Positions 6,589-6,957 of a stretch of DNA of 6,957 nt are shown here, piece by piece; position 1 is the first letter of the stretch; each line of letters starts with the position of its first letter. The position numbers and the translations under genes were made by a program. The DNA is from Polyangium sp. (in: bacteria) (GTDB lineage Bacteria; Myxococcota_A; Polyangia; Palsa-1104). A model generated the notes under the pieces. It did no database searches. It had not been told where the DNA came from and worked only from the letters and a program-made list of their open reading frames with translations. Where the stretch lies: assembly GCA_025450955.1 (NCBI GenBank), contig JANWLJ010000204.1, forward strand, positions 1 to 6,957, written 5' to 3'.

Positions 6589-6765
6589 GCTAGATCTAAG
6601 CTCTCACGATTGGTCACATTCTGCTGATGTAGGGCGGGGGCTTGCCCCCCGCCGAGCCGCCTGATGTTGCGCGCGGCGGGCCGCAAGGGCCCGCCCTACG
6701 TTTGGAAGGGCGCGTTCTCGACGAGAAATGGAAGAAGTGACGAATCGTGAGAACGCAGAGCTAGC
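6589..6765. repeat. Long imperfect inverted repeat enclosing a hairpin pair
   Basis: The arms 6589-6617 and 6737-6765 are imperfect reverse complements, matching at 24 of 29 positions. The best core is TCTCACGATT.GTCAC (6602-6617), matching at 15 of 16. With a one-base gap the pairing extends outward through TCGCGC (6581-6586) and GCGCGA (6769-6774). Both ends carry a CTAG. The right arm covers the stop codon of the minus-strand gene, and the left arm begins 8 to 16 bases after the lolA stop. No obvious flanking target duplication or coding sequence is present. It may be a MITE-like remnant or a large transcript hairpin between convergent genes. There is no T-run on either side to support a classic intrinsic terminator. 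Confidence 0.6.
6629..6699. repeat. REP/BIME-like pair of inverted GTAG hairpins
   Basis: GTAG (6629-6632) is followed directly by a hairpin with an 8-bp stem and 5-nt loop: GGCGGGGG (6633-6640), loop CTTGC, CCCCCGCC (6646-6653). After 21 bp comes an inverted second copy: GGCGGGCC (6675-6682), loop GCAAG, GGCCCGCC (6688-6695), ending in CTAC (6696-6699). The outer 17 bases at each end are reverse complements at 15 of 17 positions, and the two loops are exact reverse complements. A GTAG tetranucleotide 5' to a GC-rich hairpin, in a head-to-head pair, is the known layout of REP/BIME elements mobilised by RAYT (TnpA-REP) enzymes. No such enzyme is encoded in this window. The stems could also stall transcription at the 3' ends of both convergent genes. 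Confidence 0.7.
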
Positions 6766-6957
6766 GCCGCGCGACGATCTCTTCGACCGCCGCCGTCAAT
6801 CGCTCGTAGAGGTCTTCGAGCAGGCTCGCCGCAGACGAATAGTCGACCGGCTGATAGGCGATCCATCGCCAATCGAGGTGCAGGCCCGCGCCGCCGTCGG
6901 GATAGAGGCACACGTCGATCACGTGGCCGGCGCCGGCCAGGGTCGCGCGCCGAAACG
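6761..6957 (-). CDS. Hypothetical protein, C-terminal 64 residues (5' end outside window)
   Basis: On the minus strand an open frame enters from the window edge (first full codon at 6955) and ends at TAG (6761-6763). It has 64 codons. Third positions are overwhelmingly G or C, as in the other genes here, whereas the competing frame on this strand reads as an Arg/Pro-rich shadow. The product contains GAGHVIDVCLYPDGG, an aromatic cluster LDWRWIAYQPVDY (27-39) and an acidic amphipathic C-terminal helix (LLEDLYERLTAAVEEIVARR). I do not recognise the family, and no membrane segment or catalytic motif is evident. It is convergent with lolA. Its stop codon lies inside the right arm of the long inverted repeat, so that repeat may have set where the protein ends. 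Confidence 0.7.
   Translation of the reverse strand, partial: FRRATLAGAGHVIDVCLYPDGGAGLHLDWRWIAYQPVDYSSAASLLEDLYERLTAAVEEIVARR

Noticed and set aside
3660..6686. A 1008-codon open frame on the minus strand opposite ftsK and lolA.
   Set aside because: It is antisense to two certain genes, and its product is dominated by Arg, Leu, His and Asp with no domain. Such mirror frames are common in GC-rich DNA.
6633..6695. The GC-rich hairpins read as classic rho-independent terminators.
   Set aside because: Neither stem is followed by a T-run on either strand. The GTAG borders and paired layout fit a REP element better.
6696..6911. A 71-codon minus-strand open frame with an ATG near the window end.
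   Set aside because: It is Arg/Pro-rich and runs through the palindromic repeat. The adjacent frame ending at 6761 has the proper GC3 pattern and a sensible protein.

Overview
The window is about 7 kb of very GC-rich, densely coding bacterial DNA from a Gram-negative (it carries lolA and an OmpA-type envelope lipoprotein). Protein sequence, gene set and the high-GC, strongly GC3-biased codon use suggest Myxococcota or a related delta-proteobacterial lineage. This placement is an inference from sequence style, not from a search. The genes are mostly housekeeping, so this looks like core chromosome rather than an island. The unusual signals lie in the short intergenic gaps and in a word bias across the whole window.

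Layout. (1) 1-1056, +: 3' part of uvrC (nucleotide excision repair), with the RNase H-like nuclease and HhH domains. (2) 1046-2284, +: an MFS transporter whose start overlaps the uvrC end by 11 bp. (3) 2202-3185, -: an OmpA/MotB-like peptidoglycan-binding lipoprotein, convergent with the MFS gene and overlapping it by 83 bp. (4) 3186-3269: an 84-bp divergent promoter region with a sigma70-like promoter and a phased array of GTAGG half-sites that includes a perfect 14-bp palindrome. (5) 3270-5867, +: ftsK, a DNA translocase with an extra segment between Walker A and Walker B. (6) 5919-6572, +: lolA, with no Shine-Dalgarno and a TATAGT box six bases before the ATG. (7) 6573-6760: a 188-bp non-coding gap holding a REP/BIME-like pair of GTAG hairpins nested inside a longer imperfect inverted repeat. 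(8) 6761-6957, -: the 3' end of an unrecognised gene, convergent with lolA.

How the genes fit together. The ftsK-lolA pair is a gene order also known from E. coli. FtsK works at the septum on chromosome dimer resolution and terminus segregation; LolA ferries lipoproteins across the periplasm. The divergent OmpA-like lipoprotein would plausibly be a LolA client that tethers the outer membrane to peptidoglycan, giving the central part of the window a division/envelope theme. uvrC and the MFS gene form a separate, translationally overlapping pair.

No phage, CRISPR, toxin-antitoxin, tRNA or rRNA gene was seen. Most worth following up are the REP/BIME-like element, the ftsK operator-like array, and the roughly nine-fold excess of the palindrome CGATCG, which recalls cyanobacterial HIP1.
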